Assembly: GCA_003240625.1 (NCBI GenBank)
Contig: QFMX01000004.1
Span: 186,001-250,000, forward strand
DNA from: Sphingomonas taxi
GTDB taxonomy: Bacteria; Pseudomonadota; Alphaproteobacteria; Sphingomonadales; Sphingomonadaceae
Direction of reading: 5' to 3'
DNA: 64,000 nucleotides
In this document: positions 26,954 to 35,713 of the stretch, piece by piece
Position numbering within the stretch: position 1 is the stretch's first letter
How the letters are laid out: every line of letters starts with the position of its first letter
The notes under the pieces: model-generated
Databases searched by the model: none
Told to the model about the DNA's origin: nothing
The model's input: the letters and a program-made list of their open reading frames with translations, nothing else
Translations under genes and position numbers: made by a program

Positions 26954-28404
26954 CGATAGGTCCCGACGCACGCGCGCCCAGAACTTTTCGTACCGCACTC
27001 CTGCTCGCCGCAATCACCGTCCTCGGCCTCGCCCTCCGTCTGTGGAGCGCCCGCGGCGGCCTATGGGTCGACGAAGCCTGGTCCGCGCTCATGGTCGAGC
27101 GCGCGCGGACCCCGCTCGGCATCTTCACGGCGATCAACCACGACAACAACCATCACCTGAACAGCCTGTGGATGTGGCTGGTCGGCTACGGCGCGCCACC
27201 GCTCGCGTTGCGCGCGCTGTCGATCGCCACCGGCACCGCGACGATCCTGGTCGCCGCGGCGATTGGCGCGCAGCGCAGCGCCCGCCACGCGCTCGTCGCC
27301 GCCGCACTCGTCGCAGTGTCGCCGATCATGGTCGATTACGGCTCGGAAGCGCGCGGCTACATGCCGATGCTGCTCACACTCATGACGATGATCTGGCTCG
27401 TCCTGCGCTGGCTGGACACGGGAGCCGGCCTTAGCCTGCCGCGGTGGCGACTGGCCCTGCTCGCCACGCTCGGACTGTTGTCGCAACTGACGATGGTCTT
27501 CGGGATCTGCGCCATCACGCTGTGGGTCGCAGCGGCGTTGCGAAGCCGGCATCGCGCAGACCTTGCATCAGCCCGCACGATCCGCCTCCTTCTGCCGACG
27601 ATCGTCGCGACCGCTGCCGTGTTCGCACTTGTGCTAGGGGCCGCAGCGGTAAGCCCGACCGGGATGCAGGTCGGCGATTACGTCGCGTTTTCACCCCCCG
27701 CAATGGGCCGAGCACTCGTCGTCATGGTCGCGGCCAGCATTGGCGGACTCGCCGCACCGACGTGGATCGCGGGCGTCGCGACGATCGCCGTCGCGTTCGG
27801 TTTCATCACGATCGTCCGGAAACGCGATCCGGCCGCGATCTTCTACCTCGCCGCGATCGTCGGCCTGCCGCTCGGCCTCGCCGTCCTCCGCGTCGGCAAC
27901 ACCGGCATGCCGCGCTATTTCCTCATTTCCTCGCTAGCGCTGATCCTGCTGCTCGCTGGACTGCTCGCCGACGGTCTCGGCAAGCGGGGCGGGATCCGCC
28001 TCGTTTGCGCAATTCTGCTCGGCACAATCATCGTCGCCAGCATCCGCGACGATCTCTCCCAGGCTTCATTCCGCCGCGGCGACACCGACGCGGCGATCAC
28101 GACGATGGCAGCGATCAGCCCGGCGGGCGCCGATGTGCTCGTCGACCACCTCCGCCCAATCGCGACGTTACGCGTGGCAGCGGCGGAACGGGGCTACCCG
28201 CTTAGGATCGCCCAGGATTGCCCCGCCCCGACGTTCCTCCATGTCGATCTCGGTGACGATGCCCCAGCATCTCCAACGGCGGTCCGATGCGGCATACGCT
28301 ACCGTCTGGCGGTCGTCCGACGACGCGCCATCCTCTCCGGGGTGGACTGGGCGCTGTACGTACGCGCCGACCTGCCCGAAAATCGTGGCGAGCGCCTTCG
28401 TTAA
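26890..28404 (+). CDS. GT-C-like multi-pass membrane glycosyltransferase
   Basis: A 504-residue integral membrane protein with about ten hydrophobic segments. After the first segment comes RLWSARGGLWVDEAWSA, the acidic loop typical of GT-C enzymes (ArnT/PMT/dolichyl-phosphate-mannose type), and later IMVDYGSEARGYMP resembles the SQEARMYxL motif of that group. It probably moves a sugar from a polyprenyl-phosphate donor to a periplasmic acceptor; which sugar is unknown. The only in-frame ATG lies inside a repeat element; no ATG, GTG or TTG occurs between it and the first membrane helix, so either the repeat supplies the start or a non-standard start is used. Confidence 0.75.
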   Translation: MLPLAAPSVRLRLPPPPGRGGSIGPDARAPRTFRTALLLAAITVLGLALRLWSARGGLWVDEAWSALMVERARTPLGIFTAINHDNNHHLNSLWMWLVGYGAPPLALRALSIATGTATILVAAAIGAQRSARHALVAAALVAVSPIMVDYGSEARGYMPMLLTLMTMIWLVLRWLDTGAGLSLPRWRLALLATLGLLSQLTMVFGICAITLWVAAALRSRHRADLASARTIRLLLPTIVATAAVFALVLGAAAVSPTGMQVGDYVAFSPPAMGRALVVMVAASIGGLAAPTWIAGVATIAVAFGFITIVRKRDPAAIFYLAAIVGLPLGLAVLRVGNTGMPRYFLISSLALILLLAGLLADGLGKRGGIRLVCAILLGTIIVASIRDDLSQASFRRGDTDAAITTMAAISPAGADVLVDHLRPIATLRVAAAERGYPLRIAQDCPAPTFLHVDLGDDAPASPTAVRCGIRYRLAVVRRRAILSGVDWALYVRADLPENRGERLR

Positions 28405-28452
28405 CCATAGCGGGAAACTAGCCGGTCACCTCCCGCTTGGTAGCGTCGAGGC

Positions 28453-29019
28453 ATGAAGCGAATCCCCCGAGCGCTCCTCAGCCTTGCCATCGCCGCCACC
28501 GCGGCGGCCAGCGCCAACGCCAGTTCGCTGCTCGACTATGTCGGCCAGTGCGTCCCCTTCGCGCGCGCCGCGTCAGGGATCCAGCTCTACGGCAATGCCT
28601 GGACGTGGTGGGAGCAGGCCGACGGCAAATACGAACGCACGCACATCCCGAAAGAAGGCGCCGTCATCGTCTTCGCGAAGACCGCACGCCTGCCGTTCGG
28701 CCATGTCGCGGTCGTCAGCCGGGTGGTCGAGAAGCGCGTCGTCATGCTCACCCACGCCAACTGGTCGCGGCAGAACGGCGAGCGCGGGCATGCCGAACAG
28801 GACGTGACCCTGTTCGACGTGTCGCGCAACAACGACTGGAGCGACGTGAAGGTCTGGTACAAGGACGTCGACGGCCTCGGCGGCGGGGTCTACCCGGTGT
28901 ACGGCTTCATCTACGGCAAGGCGCACGCTGCCGCCGAACTGACCAGCCGCAACCCCGATTACGTTGGCGCGCTGATCGACGCGTATGTGCCTGTCAGCGG
29001 CAAACTCATCGGGCGCTGA
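28453..29019 (+). CDS. Secreted CHAP-domain amidase/peptidase
   Basis: A 188-residue protein with a signal peptide (1-23, ending SANAS) and a CHAP domain. The catalytic pair is Cys33 in GQCVPFAR and His84 in PFGHVAVVS, in the usual order. CHAP enzymes cut peptidoglycan peptides or glutathionyl-spermidine-type amides; export suggests the former, in the periplasm. The ATG follows a GAGG box closely. It stands 48 bases after the GT-C-like gene and may be co-transcribed, which would link two envelope functions. Confidence 0.9.
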   Translation: MKRIPRALLSLAIAATAAASANASSLLDYVGQCVPFARAASGIQLYGNAWTWWEQADGKYERTHIPKEGAVIVFAKTARLPFGHVAVVSRVVEKRVVMLTHANWSRQNGERGHAEQDVTLFDVSRNNDWSDVKVWYKDVDGLGGGVYPVYGFIYGKAHAAAELTSRNPDYVGALIDAYVPVSGKLIGR

Positions 29020-29040
29020 CCTCTCCCTCCTTGCTGACAT

Positions 29041-29150
29041 CCCCCCTCCCTGAAAGGGAGGGGTCGGGGGTGGGTCGGCCCGCTTTGGTCGCAACCGTTT
29101 GAATATGCGGAAGCCGACCCACCCCCAGCCCCTCCCTTCCAGGGAGGGGA
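29041..29150. repeat. Intergenic inverted repeat (CCTCCC / GGGAGG, GGGTGGGTCGG variant)
   Basis: CCCTCCCTGAAAGGGAGGGG with GGGTGGGTCGG at the left, and its mirror at the right ending CCCTTCCAGGGAGGGG. Lies between the CHAP gene and the S15 hydrolase gene, where 29020-29230 holds nothing else. Confidence 0.85.
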
Positions 29151-29230
29151 GCCAGAAGTGCCTATTCTTCGATTGCCGCCACCCTTGAAACCGTGCCACC
29201 ACCGTCCCGCAAAAGACGGCGAGGATGACG

Positions 29231-31144
29231 ATGCGGTTCAAGGCTTTCACGACGATCACGCTGGCCTTGCTCGCGACCTCCGTCCCAGCGATCGTCGGCG
29301 CGCAAAAAGAAAAAACCCCGCCCCCCGGCGGCGACATTCCCGCCAAGTTCGTCCCCGCCAATGCGAGCTTCGACTTCGACCGCCGCGAGGTCGACATCCC
29401 GATGCGCGACGGCGTCACGCTCCACGCGGTCATCGTCCAGCGCAAGGGCCTCACCGACGCCCCGATCCTGCTCCAGCGCACCCCCTACAACGCCGAGAGC
29501 GTCGCCAGCCGCTCCTCCAGTTCCAGCGGCGCGATGAACCTGCGCGCATCGGACGCGATGTTCTTCGATGCGGGGTACATCCGCGTGTTCGAGGATGTCC
29601 GCGGCAAGAACGGCTCGAACGGTGCCTATATCAACGAACGCCCGCTGATCGGGCCGCTAAATAAAACCAAGGTCGATCACTCCACCGACGCCTACGACAC
29701 GATCGACTGGCTCGTGAAAAACCTCAAGAATAGCAACGGCCGGGTCGGCATCATCGGCGGCAGCTACGACGGCATGATGGCCGCGATGGCGCTGGTGAAC
29801 CCGCACCCCGCGTTGAAGGCGGCGGTGCCGATGAACCCGGTCATCAACACCTGGAAGGGCGACGACGACTTCCACGGCGGCGCCTTCCGCCAGATCGGCT
29901 ATGATTATTATTATACGCAGGACGCCGCGAAGGGCGAAGCCGGCGACCTGTGGCGCGACGCGTACGACGATTACGACACGTTCCTCCGCGCCGGATCCGC
30001 CAGCGCGTTCGTGAAAAGCCGCGGGCTGGAGCAGCTTCCCTTCGTCAACCGCCTCCACGATCACCCGACGTACGACGCGTTCTGGCAGGGCCAGGCGCTT
30101 GAGACGGTCCTCCCGAAACAGCCGCAGACGGTGCCGACGCTCTGGGTCGCCAGCCAATGGGATCAGGAGGACATCTACGGCGCCGTCGCGGCCTACGAAG
30201 CCGTATCGAAGGTCGATCCCAACCACGTCAACCATCTCGCGCTCGGCCCGTGGGCGCATGGCGGCGCGAACGGCGATGGCTCGACTCTCGGCACGATCCG
30301 CTTCGATGCCGACACCGCGCTCTGGTTCCGCAAGAACGTCCTGCTCCCGTTCCTCGACGGCGCGCTGAAGACCGGCGCGACACCGCCCGCCCTCGCTCCC
30401 GTCACCGCGTTCCAGACCGGCGCCAACCAGTGGCAGGCGCTCGCCAGCTGGCCGAACTCGACCGCGACGCAGAAACTCTATTTCCAGCCCGCCAGCGGCC
30501 TCGCCCCGACCGCGCCCGCACAGGACGGCCACGACGACTATATCTCCGATCCCGCCAAGCCGATCCCCTACCGCCTCCGCCCGATCCGCCCGACCTACGC
30601 GACCGGTTCGACCTGGCGGCAATGGCTCGTCGACGACCAGCGCCCCTTCTCCGACCGCACCGACGTCCTCACCTACCAGACGCCTCCACTGACCAGCCCG
30701 GTCGCGATCGCCGGCGCGCCCGTCGCGGACCTGATCGCCAGCACCACCGGCACCGACGGCGATTTCGTCGTGAAGCTGATCGACGTCTACCCGGCGGAAT
30801 ATTCCGACAAGCCCGACATGGGCGGCTACCAACTCGCCGTCTCGATGGATATTTTGCGCGGCCGCTACCGCGACAGCTTCGAGAAGCCCACGCCGATCGT
30901 CGCCGGCCAGCCGACGCACTTCCGCGTCGTCCTGCCAAACGCCAACCACGTCTTCCTCCCCGGCCACCGCATCATGGTTCAGGTCCAGTCGAGCTGGTTC
31001 CCGCTCTACGACCGTAATCCGCAGACCTACGTCCCCAACATCTTCGACGCGAAGCCCGCCGACTACCGCAAGGCGACGATCAGCGTCTTCCACTCGGCCG
31101 CGCAGCCCAGCGCGATCAACCTGCCGATCGCGGCTACCAAGTGA
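29231..31144 (+). CDS. CocE/NonD-type S15 hydrolase (X-Pro dipeptidyl-peptidase-like)
   Basis: A 637-residue exported hydrolase: signal peptide (ALLATSVPAIVGAQ), an alpha/beta-hydrolase core with the nucleophile in GIIGGSYDGMMA, the acid in SQWDQEDIYGA and the His in LGPWAHGGANG, then a C-terminal jelly-roll domain (about 400-630). Relatives include cocaine esterase, cephalosporin acylases and X-Pro dipeptidyl peptidases, so the natural substrate may be an acyl ester, an amide or an X-Pro peptide. Two ATGs are possible (29225 and 29231); the second has GAGG six bases upstream and is preferred. Its stop is 12 bases before the VWA gene. Confidence 0.91.
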   Translation: MRFKAFTTITLALLATSVPAIVGAQKEKTPPPGGDIPAKFVPANASFDFDRREVDIPMRDGVTLHAVIVQRKGLTDAPILLQRTPYNAESVASRSSSSSGAMNLRASDAMFFDAGYIRVFEDVRGKNGSNGAYINERPLIGPLNKTKVDHSTDAYDTIDWLVKNLKNSNGRVGIIGGSYDGMMAAMALVNPHPALKAAVPMNPVINTWKGDDDFHGGAFRQIGYDYYYTQDAAKGEAGDLWRDAYDDYDTFLRAGSASAFVKSRGLEQLPFVNRLHDHPTYDAFWQGQALETVLPKQPQTVPTLWVASQWDQEDIYGAVAAYEAVSKVDPNHVNHLALGPWAHGGANGDGSTLGTIRFDADTALWFRKNVLLPFLDGALKTGATPPALAPVTAFQTGANQWQALASWPNSTATQKLYFQPASGLAPTAPAQDGHDDYISDPAKPIPYRLRPIRPTYATGSTWRQWLVDDQRPFSDRTDVLTYQTPPLTSPVAIAGAPVADLIASTTGTDGDFVVKLIDVYPAEYSDKPDMGGYQLAVSMDILRGRYRDSFEKPTPIVAGQPTHFRVVLPNANHVFLPGHRIMVQVQSSWFPLYDRNPQTYVPNIFDAKPADYRKATISVFHSAAQPSAINLPIAATK

Positions 31145-31156
31145 GGATGTGAGCCT

Positions 31157-32335
31157 GTGTTCCTGAACTTCCTCGACGAACTCCGCAGCGCAGGCATCCC
31201 CGCCAGCCTCAAGGAACACCTGATCCTGCTCGAAGCGCTCGACGCCGAGGTGATCGAGCGGACGCCCGAGGATTTCTACTACCTATCCCGCGCGGTGTAC
31301 GTGAAGGACGAGGGGCTGCTCGACAAGTTCGACCAGGTTTTCGCCAAGGTCTTCCGCGGCCTCGCCACCAGCTACGGCACCGCCCCCGGCGACGTCCCCG
31401 AGGACTGGTTAAAGGCCGTCGCCGAGAAATTCCTGACCCCCGAGGAGATGGCGGCGATCAAGTCGCTCGGCTCGTGGGACGAGATCATGGAGACGCTCAA
31501 GAAACGCCTCGAGGAGCAGAAGGAACGCCACCAAGGCGGCAACAAATGGGTCGGCACCGGCGGCACGAGCCCCTACGGCAACGGCGGCTACAACCCCGAA
31601 GGCGTCCGCATCGGCGGCGAGAGCACGCACAAGCGCGCGCTGAAGGTCTGGGACCAGCGCGAGTTCCGCAACCTCGACAACACCAAGGAACTCGGCACCC
31701 GCAACATCAAGATCGCGCTGCGGCGGCTTCGTCGGTTCGCGCGCGACGGCGCCGCCGACGAACTCGACATCGACGGCACGATCTCGGGCACCGCGCGGCA
31801 GGGCTATCTCGACATCGTGATGCGCGCCGAGCGCCGCAATGCGGTCAAGCTGCTGCTGTTCCTCGACGTCGGCGGCTCGATGGATCCGTTCGTGAAGCTG
31901 TGCGAGGAACTGTTTTCGGCCGCGACGACCGAGTTCAAGAACCTCGAATTCTTCTACTTCCACAATTGCCCGTACGAGGGCGTTTGGAAGGACAATACGC
32001 GCCGCTTCGCCGAGCGCACGCCGCTATGGGACGTGCTCCACAAATACGGTCACGACTACAAGCTGATCTTCGTCGGCGACGCGTCGATGAGCCCGTACGA
32101 GATCACCCACCCCGGCGGCTCGGTCGAGCATTTCAACGAAGAGCCGGGCGCGGTGTGGATGCAGCGACTGACGAACACGTATCCGGCGGCGGCGTGGCTG
32201 AACCCGGTGCCCGAGGCGCAATGGGGCTATTCGCAGTCGGTCCGCATCATCCGCGAGCTGATGACCGACCGGATGTACCCGCTGAGCCTTGCCGGGCTCG
32301 ACGACGCGATGCGCGAGCTGACCCGCAAACGGTGA
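31157..32335 (+). CDS. CoxE-type VWA-domain protein
   Basis: A 392-residue protein with a C-terminal von Willebrand A domain; the metal-site loop is LFLDVGGSMD (Asp237, Ser241). The middle contains a Gly-rich stretch GTGGTSPYGNGGYNPEGVRIGG typical of this group. CoxE-like VWA proteins pair with MoxR ATPases to mature or activate other proteins; the matching ATPase here is at 25931. GTG start only 12 bases after the S15 hydrolase gene, so the two are probably co-transcribed. Cytoplasmic. The target complex is not evident from the context. Confidence 0.9.
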   Translation: MFLNFLDELRSAGIPASLKEHLILLEALDAEVIERTPEDFYYLSRAVYVKDEGLLDKFDQVFAKVFRGLATSYGTAPGDVPEDWLKAVAEKFLTPEEMAAIKSLGSWDEIMETLKKRLEEQKERHQGGNKWVGTGGTSPYGNGGYNPEGVRIGGESTHKRALKVWDQREFRNLDNTKELGTRNIKIALRRLRRFARDGAADELDIDGTISGTARQGYLDIVMRAERRNAVKLLLFLDVGGSMDPFVKLCEELFSAATTEFKNLEFFYFHNCPYEGVWKDNTRRFAERTPLWDVLHKYGHDYKLIFVGDASMSPYEITHPGGSVEHFNEEPGAVWMQRLTNTYPAAAWLNPVPEAQWGYSQSVRIIRELMTDRMYPLSLAGLDDAMRELTRKR

Positions 32336-32364
32336 CTTTGGCGCGGTAAGCCGCTGACCGTAAC

Positions 32365-32389
32365 GGAACCGTCACGGAGGCGGTCGGTT
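32365..32389 (+). promoter_or_regulatory. Candidate EcfG-type (general stress) promoter
   Basis: GGAAC-N16-GGTT, a full -35 match and three of four at -10 compared with GGAAC-N16/17-CGTT. It ends 34 bases before the 108-residue protein gene. Confidence 0.5.
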
Positions 32390-32423
32390 TATCGGGCATC
32401 ATCCCTTATCGAAGGAACGCCAG

Positions 32424-32750
32424 ATGTCGTCGATCCCCAACTCCGCCATGCCGCACGCCAAGGTCCATCACGACGACGACCACAAGCCCAAGCCCGACGC
32501 AAAGAAGACCGCGGCCACCAGCGACTGGGTCGAGGACGCGACCGACGCGGCCAAGGCTGGCCTCGCGACGGCAACGGACGCGGTGAAGTCGCACCCGAAA
32601 ACCGCGATCGCGGTCGGCGCGACGGTGATCGCGGGGATCGCAGCGGCGATCGCTGCGCCTGCGTTGCGCGCGAAGGACGCGGCCGAGAAAAAGACCCCGC
32701 CAAAGAAGCCCGAGCCAAAGAAGCCGGCAAAGGCAAAGAAGCCGCACTGA
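32424..32750 (+). CDS. Small Lys-rich protein with one membrane segment
   Basis: 108 residues: a His/Asp/Lys-rich head (KVHHDDDHKPKPD), an amphipathic stretch (DWVEDATDAAKAGLATATDAVKSH), one hydrophobic helix (about 63-80, TAIAVGATVIAGIAAAIAAP) and a strongly basic Lys/Pro tail. The amphipathic-plus-TM layout recalls ElaB/YqjD (DUF883) proteins, which anchor ribosomes or stress factors to the membrane, but I cannot confirm family membership. An AAGGAACG box lies nine bases before the ATG. A candidate EcfG promoter points to stress induction. Similar build to the protein at 12143. Confidence 0.75.
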   Translation: MSSIPNSAMPHAKVHHDDDHKPKPDAKKTAATSDWVEDATDAAKAGLATATDAVKSHPKTAIAVGATVIAGIAAAIAAPALRAKDAAEKKTPPKKPEPKKPAKAKKPH

Positions 32751-32797
32751 TAAGTCTCATTTGATCTTAGCAGGAGTTACGTTCCCTAACTTCTGCA

Positions 32798-32899
32798 CCA
32801 CCCCGGCAAAGGCCGGGGCCCAGTTGGAAAGGTCACAGTAACTGAGCACGACCTCAGTTAGCGACGTCCCCCAACTGGGCCCCGGCCTCCGCCGGGGTA
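32798..32899. repeat. Intergenic inverted repeat (CCCCGGC..GCCGGGGCCCAGTTGG family)
   Basis: CACCCCGGCAAAGGCCGGGG plus CCCAGTTGG and the inverted mate, with about 43 bases between. Same family as at 12.7, 22.0 and 44.2 kb. Confidence 0.87.
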
Positions 32900-32929
32900 G
32901 AGATCTCACTAGCAACTGGGCTGAACTTC

Positions 32930-32988
32930 CTTGTTCTCCCGCGAAGGCGGGAGCCCAGTCTGGGCTCCCGCCTTCGCGGGAGAACAAG
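32930..32988. repeat. Perfect 28-bp inverted repeat with 3-base loop
   Basis: Arms beginning CTTGTTCTCCCGCGAAGGCG are exact inverse copies over 28 bp and are separated by GTC, giving one very stable hairpin. It lies about 27 bases after the anmK stop codon and could end anmK transcripts from the minus strand. Confidence 0.9.
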
Positions 32989-33014
32989 CTTGCCTTGGCT
33001 AGGCGCACCGCCGG

Positions 33015-34157
33015 TTAGACCCGATCCACAACCCCACCAGCCATCGCCACCGGTACCCCCGTCGTCCCGGGAAAACTGATCGCAAGCCCCCTCAATGTCC
33101 GAACCGCCATATACGCGAACCCTTCGGCCTCCAGCGCATCGCCGTTCCACCCGAGAACGTCGGTAGGCTCGACCTTCAACCCGGTCCGCTCGGCAATCAT
33201 CGCCAGCATAGTCGGATTATGCCGACCACCCCCCGCGACCAGCAACCGAACTGGCCGAGCCGGCAAATGTCGCAAAGCCTCCACCACGGTCGCCGCCGTA
33301 AACGCGGTCAAAGTCGCCGCCCCATCCGCAGCCGACAACCCCCGCGCCGGCTGGATCGTAAAATCATTCCGATCGAGCGACTTCGGCGGCGGCGCATCGA
33401 AAAACGGGTGATCCAGCATGGCCGTCAACACGGTCTCGTCCACGCGCCCAGACGCCGCCAACGCTCCCCCGGCATCATAGCGCGCGCCGGTCTCCACCTC
33501 GACCCAGCTATCGATCAGCCCGTTTGCCGGCCCGGTATCGAATGCCACCAGACCGTCGCGATCCGCCATCTGCGCCCGCTCCGGCGACATCTCCCGCGAA
33601 TCATGCATGTCAGTCCCGCCCGGAATGAAGGTGATGTTCCCCACCCCACCAAGGTTCAGCACCGCGACCGGCCCCTCCAGCCCAGCCGCCAACGCCGCAT
33701 GATACACCGGCAGCAACGGCGCACCCTGCCCGCCGGCCGCCACATCCGCCGAGCGAAAATCCGACACCGTCGTAATCCCGGTAGCCCGCGCGACCGCAGC
33801 CCCATCGCCGATCTGCCACGTCCAGCGCCGATCCGGCCGATGTGCGATCGTCTGCCCGTGAAAGCCGATGACATCGACCTCCGCCCCCGCAACCCCCGCA
33901 TCCGCCAGTAGCTTGTGCACCGCAAACACGTGCGCGCGGGTGACCAACTCGCCCGCAGCCACCACCGGCGGACTCGCGCGCGGCTTGTCGAACGTCAGCG
34001 CCATCCGCGTTGCCTCCGCCAATTCCGCCCGCGCCGCGTCCGAATACGGCTCGCCACGAAACGCGATCGGCCGCACGAACGCCTCGCCGTCGGTCTCGAT
34101 CAACGCGGCATCGATCCCGTCGAGCGACGTCCCCGACATCAGTCCAATCGCCAGCAT
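33015..34157 (-). CDS. anmK: Anhydro-N-acetylmuramic acid kinase
   Basis: A 380-residue kinase that opens and phosphorylates 1,6-anhydro-MurNAc to MurNAc-6-phosphate in cell-wall recycling. Family signatures: IGLMSGTSLDGIDAAL at the N-terminus, GFHGQTIAHRPDRRWTWQIGDGA, VAVLNLGGVGNIT, FDTGPANGLIDSWV and VAGGGRHNPTMLAMI. I choose the ATG at 34157, with AAGGA upstream, which puts the MSGTS motif at the usual place; the ATG at 34190 lies before that ribosome-binding site. Divergent from rimO. It complements amgK-murU at the left end of the window, which handle free MurNAc. Confidence 0.95.
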   Translation of the reverse strand: MLAIGLMSGTSLDGIDAALIETDGEAFVRPIAFRGEPYSDAARAELAEATRMALTFDKPRASPPVVAAGELVTRAHVFAVHKLLADAGVAGAEVDVIGFHGQTIAHRPDRRWTWQIGDGAAVARATGITTVSDFRSADVAAGGQGAPLLPVYHAALAAGLEGPVAVLNLGGVGNITFIPGGTDMHDSREMSPERAQMADRDGLVAFDTGPANGLIDSWVEVETGARYDAGGALAASGRVDETVLTAMLDHPFFDAPPPKSLDRNDFTIQPARGLSAADGAATLTAFTAATVVEALRHLPARPVRLLVAGGGRHNPTMLAMIAERTGLKVEPTDVLGWNGDALEAEGFAYMAVRTLRGLAISFPGTTGVPVAMAGGVVDRV

Positions 34158-34251
34158 ATCGGTTCCTTCCCGCGCAATCCCGCCATCCATGGCGGAAGCG
34201 ATTTCGCGCGCCTAGAAAAAACCGAACTTTGCGCCTATGTGCGCAGGCTTC

Positions 34252-35604
34252 ATGGCAACATTACTTCCCTCCCCGCCGAAGATCGGCATGGTCTCGCTCG
34301 GCTGTCCCAAGAACCTCGTTGACAGCGAGCGGATTCTCACCCAGCTCCGCGGCGACGGCTACCAGATGTCGCCCGACTATGCCGGCGCCGACATCGTGCT
34401 GGTCAATACCTGCGGCTTCCTCGATTCCGCGAAGGAAGAAAGCCTGGAGGCGATCGGCGAGGCGATTGCCGAGAACGGCCGCGTCATCGTCACCGGCTGC
34501 ATGGGCAAGGAAGCCGACGCGATCCGCGCGCGCTTCCCTCAGGTCCTCGCGATCACCGGCGCACACGAATACGAACAGGTCGTCGGCGCGGTCCACGAAG
34601 CCGCACCGATGCCGCCGTCGGCGTTCCTCAACCTGATCCCCGACGCCGGCCTGAAGCTGACCCCGCGCCACTACAGCTATCTGAAGATCTCCGAGGGCTG
34701 CAACCACCGCTGCTCGTTCTGCATCATCCCGAGCCTGCGCGGCGACCTCGTCAGCCGCCGCCCCGACGCGATCCTCCGCGAGGCGGAGAAGCTCGTCGAG
34801 GCCGGCACCAAGGAACTGCTGGTCATCAGCCAGGACACCTCGGCGTACGGCGTCGACCTGCGCCACGCCAGCTGGCCGGTGAAGACCGGTGGCCCGATGT
34901 CCCGCAACGAGGCTCGCGAGGTCCGCGCGCACATGACCGACCTGTCGCGCGAACTCGGCAAGATCGCGCCCTGGGTGCGCCTGCATTACGTCTACCCGTA
35001 TCCGCACGTCGACCACGTCATCCCGCTGATGGCGGAGGGCCTCGTGCTGCCGTATCTCGACATCCCGTTCCAGCACGCCGCGCCGTCGGTGCTGCGTCGG
35101 ATGAAGCGTCCCGGCAACGATGCCAAGGTGCTCCAGCGCATCCACAATTGGCGGACGATTGCGCCCGACATCACGATCCGCTCGACCTTCGTGGTCGGCT
35201 TCCCCGGCGAGACCGAGGAGGATTTCCAGTATCTGCTGGATTGGCTCGACGAAGCGCAACTCGACCGCGTCGGCGCGTTCCGGTTCGAACCGGTCGAAGG
35301 AGCGGCAGCGAACCTGCTGCCCGATCACGTGCCCGAAGAGCTCAAGGAAGAGCGCTACGCCCGCATCATGGAAAAGACCGCGGCGATCTCCGCGGCGAAG
35401 TTGCAGGCGAAGATCGGCCGCACGCTCGACGTGATCATCGATGCGGTTGACGAGGAAGGCGCGACCGGCCGATCGCAGGCGGATGCGCCCGAGATCGACG
35501 GAGAAGTTTTCCTACGCGATGCCGGCCATTTATCGGTAGGGGACATCGTCCCGGTCACGATCGAAGACGCCGACGACCACGACCTCTACGGCGTGCCCGC
35601 CTAA
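34252..35604 (+). CDS. rimO: Ribosomal protein uS12 methylthiotransferase RimO
   Basis: A 450-residue radical-SAM methylthiotransferase that modifies an aspartate of ribosomal protein S12. The N-terminal UPF0004 domain has its cluster cysteines at 18 (SLGCPKN), 54 (NTCGFL) and 83 (TGCMG). The radical-SAM site is GCNHRCSFC (Cys150, 154, 157), and a TRAM domain ends the protein. The residues SLGCPKNLVDSE distinguish RimO from MiaB. The ATG at 34252 has AGG close upstream; another ATG at 34237 would add five residues. Divergent from anmK, followed by an inverted repeat. Confidence 0.96.
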   Translation: MATLLPSPPKIGMVSLGCPKNLVDSERILTQLRGDGYQMSPDYAGADIVLVNTCGFLDSAKEESLEAIGEAIAENGRVIVTGCMGKEADAIRARFPQVLAITGAHEYEQVVGAVHEAAPMPPSAFLNLIPDAGLKLTPRHYSYLKISEGCNHRCSFCIIPSLRGDLVSRRPDAILREAEKLVEAGTKELLVISQDTSAYGVDLRHASWPVKTGGPMSRNEAREVRAHMTDLSRELGKIAPWVRLHYVYPYPHVDHVIPLMAEGLVLPYLDIPFQHAAPSVLRRMKRPGNDAKVLQRIHNWRTIAPDITIRSTFVVGFPGETEEDFQYLLDWLDEAQLDRVGAFRFEPVEGAAANLLPDHVPEELKEERYARIMEKTAAISAAKLQAKIGRTLDVIIDAVDEEGATGRSQADAPEIDGEVFLRDAGHLSVGDIVPVTIEDADDHDLYGVPA

Positions 35605-35614
35605 ATCCCATACC

Positions 35615-35693
35615 GTTCCCCCGCGAAAGCGGGGGTCCAGGAGCCACAAGCGCCGTCTCCCGTAACCCTGGACTCCCGCCTTCGCGGGAGAAC
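35615..35693. repeat. Intergenic inverted repeat (GTTCCCCCGCG..CGCGGGAGAAC family)
   Basis: GTTCCCCCGCGAAAGCGGGG plus GTCCAG at the left and CTGGACTCCCGCCTTCGCGG at the right, 31 bases apart. Lies between the convergent rimO and mini membrane protein genes and could stop both transcripts. Confidence 0.85.
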
Positions 35694-35713
35694 AGCTTAG
35701 GTTCGCGCGTAGC

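Noticed and set aside
29657..31219. 520-codon open frame on the minus strand opposite the S15 hydrolase
   Set aside because: Antisense shadow; the plus-strand protein has a signal peptide and an intact catalytic triad.
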